A DNA stretch of 64,000 nt, from NCBI GenBank assembly GCA_035438985.1, contig DAORJK010000003.1, forward strand, positions 273,186 through 337,185. Direction: 5' to 3'. The first letter of the stretch is position 1. The number at the start of each line of letters is the position of its first letter. The notes under the pieces are model-generated. The model had not been told where the DNA came from, ran no database searches, and saw only the letters and a program-made list of their open reading frames with translations. The translations under genes were made by a program, and so were the position numbers. The stretch is from UBA4408 sp002389785. GTDB lineage: Bacteria; Bacteroidota; Bacteroidia; UBA4408. Below are positions 35,118 through 46,000 of the stretch, one piece after another.

Positions 35118-35859
35118 TATATTGATTGTTGAGGATGAAAGCATTGTTGCTAAGGATATAGCACAAAGCTTAAAAAAACTGGGCTATAACGTCATTGAAA
35201 CAGCAAGTAGTGGAGAGGCAGCGGTTATAATTGCAGAGGAAAAAAAACCAGACCTTGTTTTAATGGACATTATGCTAAAAGGTGAGATGAGCGGGATTGA
35301 CGCAGCAAATATCATTCATGAAAAAAACAATATTCCGGTAATTTTTTTAACAGCTTATGCTGATGAAAGCACTCTAAGCAAGGCTAAAATATCAGAACCT
35401 TATGGGTACATAATTAAACCGTTTAAGGAAATTGACCTTCACTCAAACATAGAAATGGCGCTGTACAAGCATCAGAAAGCCATTGAACTGAAAAAAGAAA
35501 GAGACTTTTTATACTCCTTGGTGGAAGGGCAAGACAATACACCTAACATGCTTTTCATTAAATCGAACTCAAAGTTATTGAAGGTGCAAACAAAGGATGT
35601 TTATTATGTTGAGGCGCTTAAAGACTATGTGATAGTAAACACCCTAAACGGGCGCTTTACAATTCACTCAACCATGAAAGACATAGAAGCAAAACTCCCG
35701 GCCAAGGAGTTTGTGCGGGTACATCGATCGTTTATTGTTCGCATCGACAAGATTATCAGTATAGAACAGCCCTACCTCATTATTGAACAAGAGAAAAAGC
35801 CCATACCAATTGGCGGTTCCCATAAGGAAGAACTGATGAGCCGACTAAATTTACTGTAA
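35104..35859 (+). CDS. LytTR-family response regulator
   Basis: A 251-residue transcription factor. The receiver domain (4-125) has Glu10-Asp11 in the acidic pocket, the phospho-acceptor Asp55 in VLMDIML, Thr83 in FLTAYAD and Lys105 in IIKPFK. A C-terminal LytTR DNA-binding domain (about 150-250) carries YYVEALKDYVIV and FVRVHRSFIV. It overlaps the kinase gene by 14 bases, so it is the cognate output of the multi-PAS kinase. Its targets are unknown; LytTR regulators in Bacteroidota often control envelope and stress genes. Confidence 0.95.
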   Translation: MSKTNILIVEDESIVAKDIAQSLKKLGYNVIETASSGEAAVIIAEEKKPDLVLMDIMLKGEMSGIDAANIIHEKNNIPVIFLTAYADESTLSKAKISEPYGYIIKPFKEIDLHSNIEMALYKHQKAIELKKERDFLYSLVEGQDNTPNMLFIKSNSKLLKVQTKDVYYVEALKDYVIVNTLNGRFTIHSTMKDIEAKLPAKEFVRVHRSFIVRIDKIISIEQPYLIIEQEKKPIPIGGSHKEELMSRLNLL

Positions 35860-35883
35860 ACGGAACATCATTTTTGGAATTGG

Positions 35884-35935
35884 TTATTTTGAGGCCCTGT
35901 CTCAAAATAAGACGAATAATTTTGAATATTCGTCT
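35884..35935. repeat. Two abutting perfect hairpins downstream of the LytTR gene
   Basis: TTATTTTGAG (35884-35893) and CTCAAAATAA (35901-35910) make a perfect 10-bp inverted repeat with a 7-base loop. AGACGAATA (35910-35918) and TATTCGTCT (35927-35935) make a second, 9-bp one with an 8-base loop. They share one base. They may act as a terminator for the signalling operon, or be the remnant of a small inverted-repeat element; no transposase is nearby. Confidence 0.6.
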
Positions 35936-35983
35936 CAATTGCTTTATTTTGAATAATTAACAACATTAAAACCCGAAAACTCA

Positions 35984-36886
35984 ATGAAAAAAATTATTTT
36001 ACTTTTTGCAATTGGTTCAATAGCGATACTTGGTTGTAAGAAAACCTCTCTTGACAACGAGATAGTAGTTGCAGACCCCATCCTAGGTTGTACAGACCCT
36101 AACAGCTTAAATTATAATGCAGACGCCACACAGGATGATGGAACCTGCCAATACATTGAACAAAAAAACCGCGCCATTTTACTGGACTTTTCTGAAACAT
36201 GGTGCCCTCCTTGCGGTGCTTATGGCGGGCCATCTTTCGACTCTTGCCTTTATATGGAGAACAGTTTAATTACGGCTATGAAAATATATGGATCTTCAAC
36301 TCCAGCTTCAATGAATTGCAGCCTTAGTTCAGCTTTTTCAAATGACTATCAAGTAACCGGAGTTCCTGACTTTTACGTAAACGGAACAGGTCTTTATGCA
36401 GGAGGTGGTGTTGCTGCAAGTACTGCATCAAACTACAATTCTGTAAAAAACAAAGCAAATGCCTTTGCTAACCAAACGGTAATTGCGGGAATTAACATTC
36501 AAAAAAGCATCGACGGTTCGAATATGAATATTAGCAGCAAGGTGTTGTTTTATCAAGCACAACCAGCAGGTAAAGCATACCATTTAGCTGTTTATGTTGT
36601 TGAAGATAAAATTATTGCCTCTCAAAAAGTTTCTACAGCATCTGGTACCATCACCAACACCAACTATGTACACAGAAACCTATTAAGAGCTGGAAACGCA
36701 TCTACTTACAAAGGTGTTAAAATTAACACAACAGCTGCTATTGAAGCCAACAAGCGTTTCGATAACACTTTTACTATTGCCTTAAACAGTGCTTGGAACA
36801 AGGCTAACCTAAAAGTAATTGGAGTATTGTGGGAAGTTCCTGCAACAGGAAAACCAACAGTGGTAAACACAGTTATGGCAAAATAA
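35984..36886 (+). CDS. Omp28-like lipoprotein with thioredoxin fold
   Basis: A 300-residue lipoprotein; the signal ends IAILGC (Cys18). A short motif CTDPNSLNYNADATQDDGTC follows, a Cys/Asp-rich module frequent in Bacteroidota surface proteins and possibly Ca-binding. The next domain has the thioredoxin-type SETWCPPCGAYG (CPPC near 71-74), then a C-terminal beta-rich part seen in Omp28-related outer-membrane proteins. It probably sits on the periplasmic or outer face of the envelope and may handle disulfides. It starts 124 bases after the LytTR gene and ends in a terminator of its own. Confidence 0.85.
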   Translation: MKKIILLFAIGSIAILGCKKTSLDNEIVVADPILGCTDPNSLNYNADATQDDGTCQYIEQKNRAILLDFSETWCPPCGAYGGPSFDSCLYMENSLITAMKIYGSSTPASMNCSLSSAFSNDYQVTGVPDFYVNGTGLYAGGGVAASTASNYNSVKNKANAFANQTVIAGINIQKSIDGSNMNISSKVLFYQAQPAGKAYHLAVYVVEDKIIASQKVSTASGTITNTNYVHRNLLRAGNASTYKGVKINTTAAIEANKRFDNTFTIALNSAWNKANLKVIGVLWEVPATGKPTVVNTVMAK

Positions 36887-37190
36887 AGGAGACCTTTAAA
36901 AATGGAATAGGCAGAATCTACTTGATTCTGCCTATTTTTTTTGCCCAATTTAAACCCAATTAAAACCCCAAGAGCATAATTTGAAAGCAGCTTAAAAGGA
37001 ATTTAAAAGGAACTTTAGAATTCCAAAATCATTGGATAGTGATGATTGTCCGGGCTTTGCTTATTATGATCAGGTTATAAAACACTGCTGCACAAAACAA
37101 GACTCAAAACATCAACTCAGACCGAACGCAACAACAATCAAAAGTTTATTTAGAAGCCATTAGCCACACTTACCTGATGCAAAAAATGGC
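36887..37190. other. Intergenic region between convergent genes
   Basis: About 300 bases. After the terminator it holds no reading frame or RNA that I recognise. A weak inverted repeat (AAGCCATT, 37154-37161, and AATGGCTT, 37185-37192) abuts the 3' end of the minus-strand LamG gene, but lacks a T-run. Confidence 0.6.
36906..36942 (+). terminator. Rho-independent terminator after the Omp28-like gene
   Basis: AATAGGCAGAATC pairs with GATTCTGCCTATT around a TACTT loop, followed by eight T. It lies 20 bases after the stop codon. Confidence 0.9.
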
Positions 37191-39734
37191 TTATTTTTGA
37201 AGCACAATTTTTTGAAAGAAGGATCGATTTTCGTTTAGCACCTCAATAAAATACAATCCGTTTTCAAAAGTGTTTTGAATTTGCAAACCATTGTTGAGAG
37301 CAGCAGGAAGCACTTCAGATTGATACACCAGCTTTCCACTAATATCTGTAATTCGTATAGAGGAAGCAGTATTTAAATTGTGTAGAACCAAAGTAAAATC
37401 AGCACCGGCAGGATTGGGAGAAACCTCGAGCTGGTCGATTTCGGCATCAAGCTTTTGTGTACCAACAGTACTGTTAATAACTACCAAAGCAGCATCATCG
37501 CAACTTGCAGCATCGTTGTCAACATCCACCAAAACCGCAATATGATATTCAGTACCCGACACAAAATTGCCGGTAGCAGTAAAGGTATATTCAAGACTAT
37601 CGCCGGCCGAAAGCAAAAAAGAAGGAGTTTCATGTGCCAGTAAAACACCGTTTACAAAGCAATATAAATTGAATCCCGAGAGCTGTGTGGTTCCGGAATT
37701 TTTAACCCAAACTTTCAACGGGGTAGAAGAGTTTAAGCCGGCATTGTTAACAGGGTTTGAAATACGCAAAGCGGCAGCATTTACCAGTGAGTCACCGTCA
37801 ATAAAAGTGGCCGATTTTTCCACAACAAAGGCATGAATTTTATAATGTGGTTCTGTGTGACTGCCGCCATTGTAACCAGTATTTAGCAAGTTTACATAGG
37901 GTTGTAAAGTATAGTCTACAGACATTGCTTGGCCCGCGACAAAATAGCTGTTTAAGTTTACCATAAATGGATCAACACCTTGTCCAGGACACCAACCAGC
38001 ACGATTGTAAGTCCAGGTACCCGGCTGATTGTTGCAAGCATTTTGGGCACAGTTTGCTTTCCACAAAACATGGTTAGCAACAGTAGTTCCATTGATTTGT
38101 ACTGTATGGGTTTTTTGTGAAAACTCAGCAGCGTTGTCGGTATTGGCTTGTCCATGACCGGTGTTGGTCATTCGAAGTTCTGCCTCCATAGTTTGTGGTG
38201 AAACGAATATAGTTTGTAAGGGTAAATCATAACTAATTCCCGGATCGCCGTACACCCAATTGTCATTTTCCCACAAGCGGGTAATTTTCTGAAAAGGAAA
38301 AGGGGAGGGGCTTTCGACAAAATCAAGCGTTACATTTAATAACCAACCGGAAGCGCCCCACACTTGGATATAGGATTCAAAATCGCAACTTCCCTGAAGT
38401 AAGGACTTAAAACTAGTAACATCAATTGTCCATGGGCCACAAGCCTTTCCATAGGGAGTAATAAAGCGCGCTAGTTCATAGGTTTGCCCATTTTTTACTA
38501 ACGAAATTTTTGCAGGTTGGTCCCAAGGATCACAGCCGGAAGAAGGGCATGCAACGCTAATTTTCATAATGATTTGACTAAATCGGGAATTATTATCAGG
38601 AAGAGGCATGATGGCATGTTGGCTTTGACCAAAAACGCCGAAATTATGTCGTGCAGCAGTAAAAATGGGCAAGGAATAAATTCCATTTGCCGGTTTGTTT
38701 AATGTAAAAGCAACGGTATCATTGAGTGAATTGTTATCAGCAGCCAGTGTTGTAAAAACCTTTAGGTTGCTACTATTTCCCACACTTTCGAGCACATCGT
38801 GAAAAGAATAAACATACTCTTGGTTTGGCAATAGAGTTTGTGCAATGGTTTCAATTACCGGTGTCCCATTATTAAGGATGTAACCCACACTAAAACCATT
38901 AATTGTGTCTAAGCCTGTGTTTTTAAAAGAAGCACGAACTCTTGAAGCGCCCGAATAAAAAGTAATTACATCGGGTCCTAAAATAGCATGTGCGCTAATG
39001 TCGGTGCTGGGTGGTGTATATCCGGCAGCCCATGGGTTTGATGAAAAATTGGTAAGTGTGCCGATGGAATTTAAAGTAGCAGTAATCTCATTGGGAGTAG
39101 TTGTTCCGCTAATTTGATTAAACTTGTAATAGGCAACTAAACCGGGTTCATTGTTTGGTAAATCAACGGTCATGTTGCTTGCAATTTCTGTCGCAGTTCT
39201 TGCAACGTTCCAAACACGAACCTCATCGAGGTAACCTTTAAAAACACGACCAGCAAACCCCGGACTTTCGCCAATAAGTAAATTAACGGTAGAAGCTGTA
39301 ATGGTGCTGGTGGTATTTGAGCCAACCAAATTTCCGTTGATGTAAATTTTTACCGATCCATTGTCAAAAACACCCGCAACATGTGTCCATACGTTTGCTT
39401 GCATAATGCTGGCGCAAGTTGCTTCGGTCCAACCACCGGGTCCTCCCACCACAAAACTAAGTTTACCATTGGCTCCGCATCTTAATGCATAACCGCTAGT
39501 ATTGCTTCCGTCTTTTCCCACAATGGTTCCCTGGTATATTTGAGCCTTCCACTGAGTTGCGTTTATCCAAGCTTCGCAAGTAATGGCGGAAGCCGAATTG
39601 AAAGCGGTATTAGCAGGAACAACCACTTTGTCATCTACTCCATCAAACAACAAACTCCCTTGTTGTGCTTGGCATATTGTGAATACTTGGGATGTAAACA
39701 GGAAACATAAAAACAAAAAAATACGGGATCTCAT
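37191..39734 (-). CDS. Secreted LamG / PNGase F-like protein with T9SS type A sorting domain
   Basis: An 847-residue protein. A signal peptide (MRSRIFLFLCFLFTSQVF and on, ending near CQAQQG) is followed by a LamG-like lectin domain (about 28-215), a CARDB-like stretch, and a region resembling peptide-N-glycosidase F (around 375-680) with CPSSGCDPWDQPAK, the GHGQANTDNAAEF segment and AGWCPGQGVDPF. A second CARDB-like part precedes the T9SS type A C-terminal domain (about 765-847), with VSPNPAGADF and GLYFIEV. The C-terminal tail targets it for type IX secretion. It may remove N-glycans from glycoproteins, but the catalytic residues of PNGase F were not checked one by one. Confidence 0.85.
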   Translation of the reverse strand: MRSRIFLFLCFLFTSQVFTICQAQQGSLLFDGVDDKVVVPANTAFNSASAITCEAWINATQWKAQIYQGTIVGKDGSNTSGYALRCGANGKLSFVVGGPGGWTEATCASIMQANVWTHVAGVFDNGSVKIYINGNLVGSNTTSTITASTVNLLIGESPGFAGRVFKGYLDEVRVWNVARTATEIASNMTVDLPNNEPGLVAYYKFNQISGTTTPNEITATLNSIGTLTNFSSNPWAAGYTPPSTDISAHAILGPDVITFYSGASRVRASFKNTGLDTINGFSVGYILNNGTPVIETIAQTLLPNQEYVYSFHDVLESVGNSSNLKVFTTLAADNNSLNDTVAFTLNKPANGIYSLPIFTAARHNFGVFGQSQHAIMPLPDNNSRFSQIIMKISVACPSSGCDPWDQPAKISLVKNGQTYELARFITPYGKACGPWTIDVTSFKSLLQGSCDFESYIQVWGASGWLLNVTLDFVESPSPFPFQKITRLWENDNWVYGDPGISYDLPLQTIFVSPQTMEAELRMTNTGHGQANTDNAAEFSQKTHTVQINGTTVANHVLWKANCAQNACNNQPGTWTYNRAGWCPGQGVDPFMVNLNSYFVAGQAMSVDYTLQPYVNLLNTGYNGGSHTEPHYKIHAFVVEKSATFIDGDSLVNAAALRISNPVNNAGLNSSTPLKVWVKNSGTTQLSGFNLYCFVNGVLLAHETPSFLLSAGDSLEYTFTATGNFVSGTEYHIAVLVDVDNDAASCDDAALVVINSTVGTQKLDAEIDQLEVSPNPAGADFTLVLHNLNTASSIRITDISGKLVYQSEVLPAALNNGLQIQNTFENGLYFIEVLNENRSFFQKIVLQK

Positions 39735-40019
39735 TGGAAATAATTTTTGGGTTCTTTATGATACAAATATAATCAACCCTTCCAAAGTTCAATTACAATC
39801 GAAGACAATTAAGAAGGCAAACTCAAAACAACTTGCATATAAATAAATAAGACAGTATATTCGCTAATGTTATTTATTAGGCTTATATAGAAAATACGGT
39901 TTATCGAAACTTTATTTTAATTCTTTCGTTGTATTGCCTTTTATAACATAGAAGGCCTTTTATAAGACCTTTCCTAGAAAAACTCGGCTTATTTAAGAAA
40001 CAGTATTCATAAAAACCAC

Positions 40020-43000
40020 ATGAAAAAACTTTTACTTGCTGTAGGAATATCCTGCTTAGTATCTTTTGCCTCTTATGCTCAATCAGGAGCATCGCTTCGG
40101 TTTGATGGCCAAAATGATTTTGTCATTATTCCCCCCTCGCTGTCGAGCACAAACGATTTTGCAATACAGTTTTGGGTAAAGTGCGATACAAATTTAGTAA
40201 ACCAACGAGTGTTTAGTTTTTGGAACAACCCTTCCCAATACATGCGTTTCAGCATTAATGAAGGTACCGGAAGGCCAAAATTTACAATAAATGCAGGATC
40301 GGGAGAGCAATTTGTAGAAGGTATTTCACCCTTGTTTTGGTCAGGTTGGAATCAAGTTACGATTACCCAGCATGACAATACCTGCAGGTATTTTTTAAAC
40401 GGGATACAAGAAGGAATTAATCCAACGATGACGGTACACCTAAGTGATATCGGCCCAATTGCAAATTACTGGATGGGTCGCTCAGATGTATTAACGGACC
40501 CATTTTTTAAAGGAAGTATTGACGAGTTTAGAATTTGGAACAAAACACTGTGTCCTGACGAAATTAATGCCTATTTAAATTGTGAAATAAACTCACCGGA
40601 GCCGGGACTATCCGCAAACTATCACTTCAACCAAGGCATAGCCGGCGGAAACAACACACCCATCACCAATCTGATAGATGCAAGTGGGAATAATTTTCAA
40701 GGGAACTTACTAGGTTTTTTATTACAGGGAAATTTTTCAAATTGGATTAGTCCGGGAGGTGTAATTAGTGGTACTTCCTGCAACATTGCTCCAACTGTTA
40801 CCTTTTACGAAGATACCGATGCTGATGGCTTTGGAAATATACAAGTTTCTATGATTGGATCTTCTTTGTGCACCCCTCCAGGATTTGTATTGGACAGCAC
40901 CGATTGTAATGACAACAATCCGTTTATTGGAAACAGCATTTATGTGAATGCCGGTGCAGACCAAACTCTTTGTGAAGGAGGAACAGCAATGCTTATTGCA
41001 GATGGGAATGTAGATAACTATTTGTGGAGCAACGGAGAAACAAACAGTTTTTTATTTGTTAGTCCGACAACCACAACTACGTATATTTTAAATGGCTCAA
41101 CTTCCGGAGGGTGTACAGCAATAGACTCAGTAACAGTAACAGTAAACCAGCAACCTTTGATAACCTTCACGGTTCAAACAGATAGTTCAACCTGTACAAC
41201 AATAAACGACGGTAGTATTACGATTAGCAATGTTGTTGGGGGTTCTTCACAAAACGGATATCAATATACAATTTTTGGATCGGATTTTTACGATCAAAAC
41301 ACAAGCGGAGTATTTAACAATTTGTTTTCCGGCGAGTATACTGTTAACATCATAGATGACTCAGGCTGTGAAGGAGCAAACCCAATGAGTGTAACGGTTG
41401 AAAGTCCAGCCCCTCTTGTGCTGCATGTTACCCCTCCAGTGTTAGGTATTTGCCAGGGTTCAACTGGTAGTGTAACATTAAATGTTACCGGTGGAGCAGG
41501 AATGGGTTATAGTATTTCGGGAGACACTACAGCCGGACTAACTGTTGGATCATATTATTATACCGTTTCAGAACCGGGCGGATGTTCGAGCACAACAGAG
41601 TTACAGGTTGTGGAACTTGTTCCTCCCATCCCGGCCATTACAGCTTCCGGCTCTCAACAAATATGTGATGGAGAGGTGCTGCAATTATCGGTTCAACCGG
41701 ATTCTAACTTTGCGGTTAAGTTTGATGGTATAGATGACTATTTGCATGGCGACAACAGTGGGCTACCATACGGAAATTCGAGCCGCACAGTTGAAGCTTG
41801 GATTAACCCTTCAAATGTAACCGATGGAACTATTTTTTCATATGGAGACACGATAGGTAACTTTACCTTAGGATTGAGAAATGGCAAGCTATATGGTCAA
41901 GCCGTATCAGATGCTGATGGGTTTATTGAAACGCATGAATCTTTCGGAACCACCACCCTCGTGCCCGGTACCTGGTATCATGTTGCGTTTGAATATTACA
42001 ATTTTCAATATAAGCTTTATTTAAATAGCGCACTTGAGTCAGAAAGTTTTGCCTTTAATTATGTGATGGGTGATAAATACAAAATTGGAGCGGACATTGT
42101 TGGCGCACATTTTTATACCGGTTTGATCGATGAGTTAAGAGTGTGGAATTACGAATTAGGCCCCTCTGCACTTTATCTGAACAGTCAAAGCTTTACAAAC
42201 ACCGGCAGCTATGGACTTATTGAGTATTTTAACTTTAATGAAGGAGCGGATACAATAGCCTATAACTCAAGCACCTTTTCATCGGGTCAAGGAGCTCCTG
42301 TTGCGAATCCGGTAGGTGGAATAAATGTTAATAATCAAGAGGTTGCAATTCTTAAAAACGGAACGATGTGGTCTGTTTTTGCAGCTCCGGCTGACTCAGT
42401 TGTTTCTTATTTATGGACACCCGGCAATGAGACCAACGACAGCATCACAGTCAACGCTGCAGGTACATATACAGTATTGGCCACCTACAGCTCCGGCTGC
42501 TCTTCAAGCTCATCCATTGAAGTAACCTCGGTTTCTTGTATCAATCCATATTATCCTCCGCCGATTAATGGAAAGGTAGATGATAAAATCGGATCAGAGC
42601 TATCGCAATTATATTTTAATCAAAGCAGCGTTACTGATACAGCCACAATTAAAAACAACATTTACTTAATATCCTCCGACAGCGTGTACATTGAGGTTAT
42701 TGCAAACGATGGACAATATAATGCATTGCTCGCATTGTTATTAACACCAGCATACGGAATGACCGACACCATTGACAATGGTATAAATCCGTTTATTATA
42801 ACAGGAAAATTCCCAATCAATCATCTCAAAAAACTTGACAGCATTCCAACTTTAGTGAATTATGTGAGACCTTACTATCCGCCGGTTAGCAGCAGTGGAA
42901 TTGCTTACAGCAAAGGAGACATATCGATGCGCTCGGATGCTTCACGCAATGTTTTCGGGGTAAATGGTCAAGGTGTAAAAGTGGGTGTAATTTCGAATAG

Positions 43001-46000
43001 TTTTAATACCCTTTCAGGGAACAAAGCGGCAGTTGATGTGAGCAATGGAGATTTACCGAGTGCAGGAGTGAGTATATTGCTTGATTATCCTTACGGAAAA
43101 CAGAGTGATGAAGGTAGAGCCATGGCTCAAATAGTGCACGATATAGCTCCCAATGCAGAAATTGCGTTTCGAACCGGATTTATTAGCGCCGGCGACTTCG
43201 CTGAAGGAATTAAGGAGCTAGCATCAGCTGGATGCGATGTAATAGTTGACGACGTTACTTACATCACAGAACCATTTTTTAAAGAAGGTTTGGTTTCAAC
43301 AGCTGTAAACACAGTTGCAGCACAAGGAGTTTCATATTTTTCAGCTGCCGGTAATTTTGGAAACAAAGCATACGAAGGTATTTTTAATCCGGTTGTGGCA
43401 CCTGCCGGTTTTACCGGAAGTGCTCATGATTTTGGAGGAGGGGATTTGTTCCAAAGTGTAACCCTTCCAGCAGGCAGCTATACAATTGTGCTGCAGTGGG
43501 AAGACTCGATTTACTCATTAGGACAATTGCCGGGAACTAGAAACGATTTAGATATTTATCTAGTGAATGATGCCGGAGGAAAAATTTTTGGTTTTAACCG
43601 CAAAAACAACTGGGGAGATCCAATAGAAGTATTACCATTTACAGTGGCAGGAACAGCTCATGCAAACATTATGATAACACGAGCATGGGGGACCGATAAT
43701 GTTCGTTTCAAATACATAGTGTTCAGAGGAGAAGCAATAATTGACGAATACAATTCAACAAGTTCTTCAAGTATTGTAGGTCAAGCGAATTCAGAAGGAG
43801 CAATGGCTGTTGGGGCTGTTTTATATACCAATACACCGCCATTTGGTGTAAACCCGCCAACCGTAGCTTCGTTTTCTTCGATTGGAGGAACTGCTGTGAA
43901 CGGAATTGTTCGAAACAAACCGGAGTTTTGTGCTCCCAATGGTGTAAATACTACGGTTAGTATGGGAGGAGTAAATATTGACGGAGACGCGTTTCCTAAC
44001 TTTTTTGGTACCTCTTGTTCAGCGCCACACGCGGCGGCTGTTGCAGCACTTTTAATTGAGGCAAAACAAAAATACTATTCCCAAAGTTTAAGTCCTTCAG
44101 ACGTTAGAAACATACTTCAAAACACAGCTTTGGATATGGGAGCTGCCGGATTTGATTACACTACAGGTTCTGGATTTATTCAAGCCGACTCAGCATTACA
44201 ATCGTTCGTGGCTCCAAAACCGCTTGTTGATAGTTTACATGTACCTGTTGGAATAACGGCAGGAACGACTTCATTTACTGTTTCGGTATACGGTAGTTAC
44301 CTTTCACCAAGCTCGGTGGTGTTTTTAAATGGAGCCGCATTAAACTCTACCTATGTGAATGCCAATCAAATCGATGCCACTGTACCAGCATTTATTGGTA
44401 ATCCGCCGGTTTGGGTTTCAACAGCTTCAATTTGTACCAACTTAAATGATGGAGGAGTATCCGACACCCTTTATTTCTTCCAAAACTACAAGCAAAAAAT
44501 TAAAGTTATTGCGGATAATAAAAACAAAAAATTTGGCGAAAAACTACCGGTCTTTACTTCTTCAATTACGGTTGATGGAGTAGACCTTGCTTCTACGTCC
44601 TTAACGCTAGCTGATTTGGGTTTAAACACACTTACTTATTCAACACCGGCAAACAGTAAAAGTAATGTGGCCCTCTACTACATTCGCCCTGAACGAACAT
44701 TTAATATGTCCGACCCAACGGATCTTGCTCTAAATCAGCTTTACACCTATGAATTTGTTGATGGGTTGTTAGAAATTGAAAAAATGCCATTGTTAATTAC
44801 ACCAAGGGATACAAGTCTAGTATACGGTGAGAAAATAGGAGGATTTAAATTTCACTATGTGTATGACAATAGTAACATTGACCCATTGGATCAAGTGGAG
44901 TTTTTGGACTCGATTGAAACCGAGCACAATCAATACCTTGCAGAAGACGGAATTGCATTAGTTGATGGGAAAGGGTTGGTAAACGGAAGAGGCTTAGTAA
45001 ATGCAGACATAGCCGGATTAACCTTTATGGTTAGTGGAAAAGGATTAGTTAATGCTCGAGGTTTAGTAAACGGTAAGGGCTTAGTGAACAATGTTATGAC
45101 TTACGACACAACCCACATTGTAGACATAGCTTTAGCCTCTATTTTTAACTATCAAATAAACCAAGACACTACTGTTTTAGTAAGTGCCGATGGAATTGTA
45201 AATGGACGAGGACTTGTTAACGGACGCGGATTGGTAAATGGAAAAGGATTGGTAAACGGCCGAGGTTTGGTGAATGCAAAAGGACTTGTAAATGGAAAAG
45301 GACTTGTAAACAGCACAACACTAGCCGATTCAACGAATGATGAAGTTGTAGTAATTATTGATGCGGAAGATATTGATGTTAATGCACCGGACTCATTGTC
45401 GGAGTTTTACTCAATTAATTTGGTAACCGGAACTACAGTTGGAAACTGGTCGGTTGTGCCCGGTGCCTTTACATCTGACAATTTTAATATTTCCTATGGT
45501 TTAGGCGCACTTACAATTACTCCGGCAACATTAACCGTAAAGGCCGACGACAAGGCCCCTGCTTGCTATGGAGCACCCGACTTTAGCGCGACTATAACAG
45601 GATTTCAGTATCAGGATGTAAAAGCAGGTGTGATAGATTCAGGGCCCAACTTTTCGCTCGTTAATAATGTGAATCAAAGTATCGTTGGAACTCCGATTGG
45701 TGGTTCATATAGTATTATCCCATTAGCGGTTAATTTAGTGCAACCAACCAATTATACCCTAGTATATAGCAACGGAACACTTATACAACCAGATAGTTTA
45801 TTTATTAATGCCACAGCTACTCAGCCGTCCTGTTTTGGACAAACCGGAAGTGTAATTTTAGGAGCTTCCGGCGGTACGCCAAACTACAACTATAATTCAA
45901 CACCAACGATTAACCTAATTGCCGGTGACTATATTTACTCGGTTACTGATAGTAAAGGATGTGTCGCTTCAACCACAACCACAATTAATGCAGCACCCAC

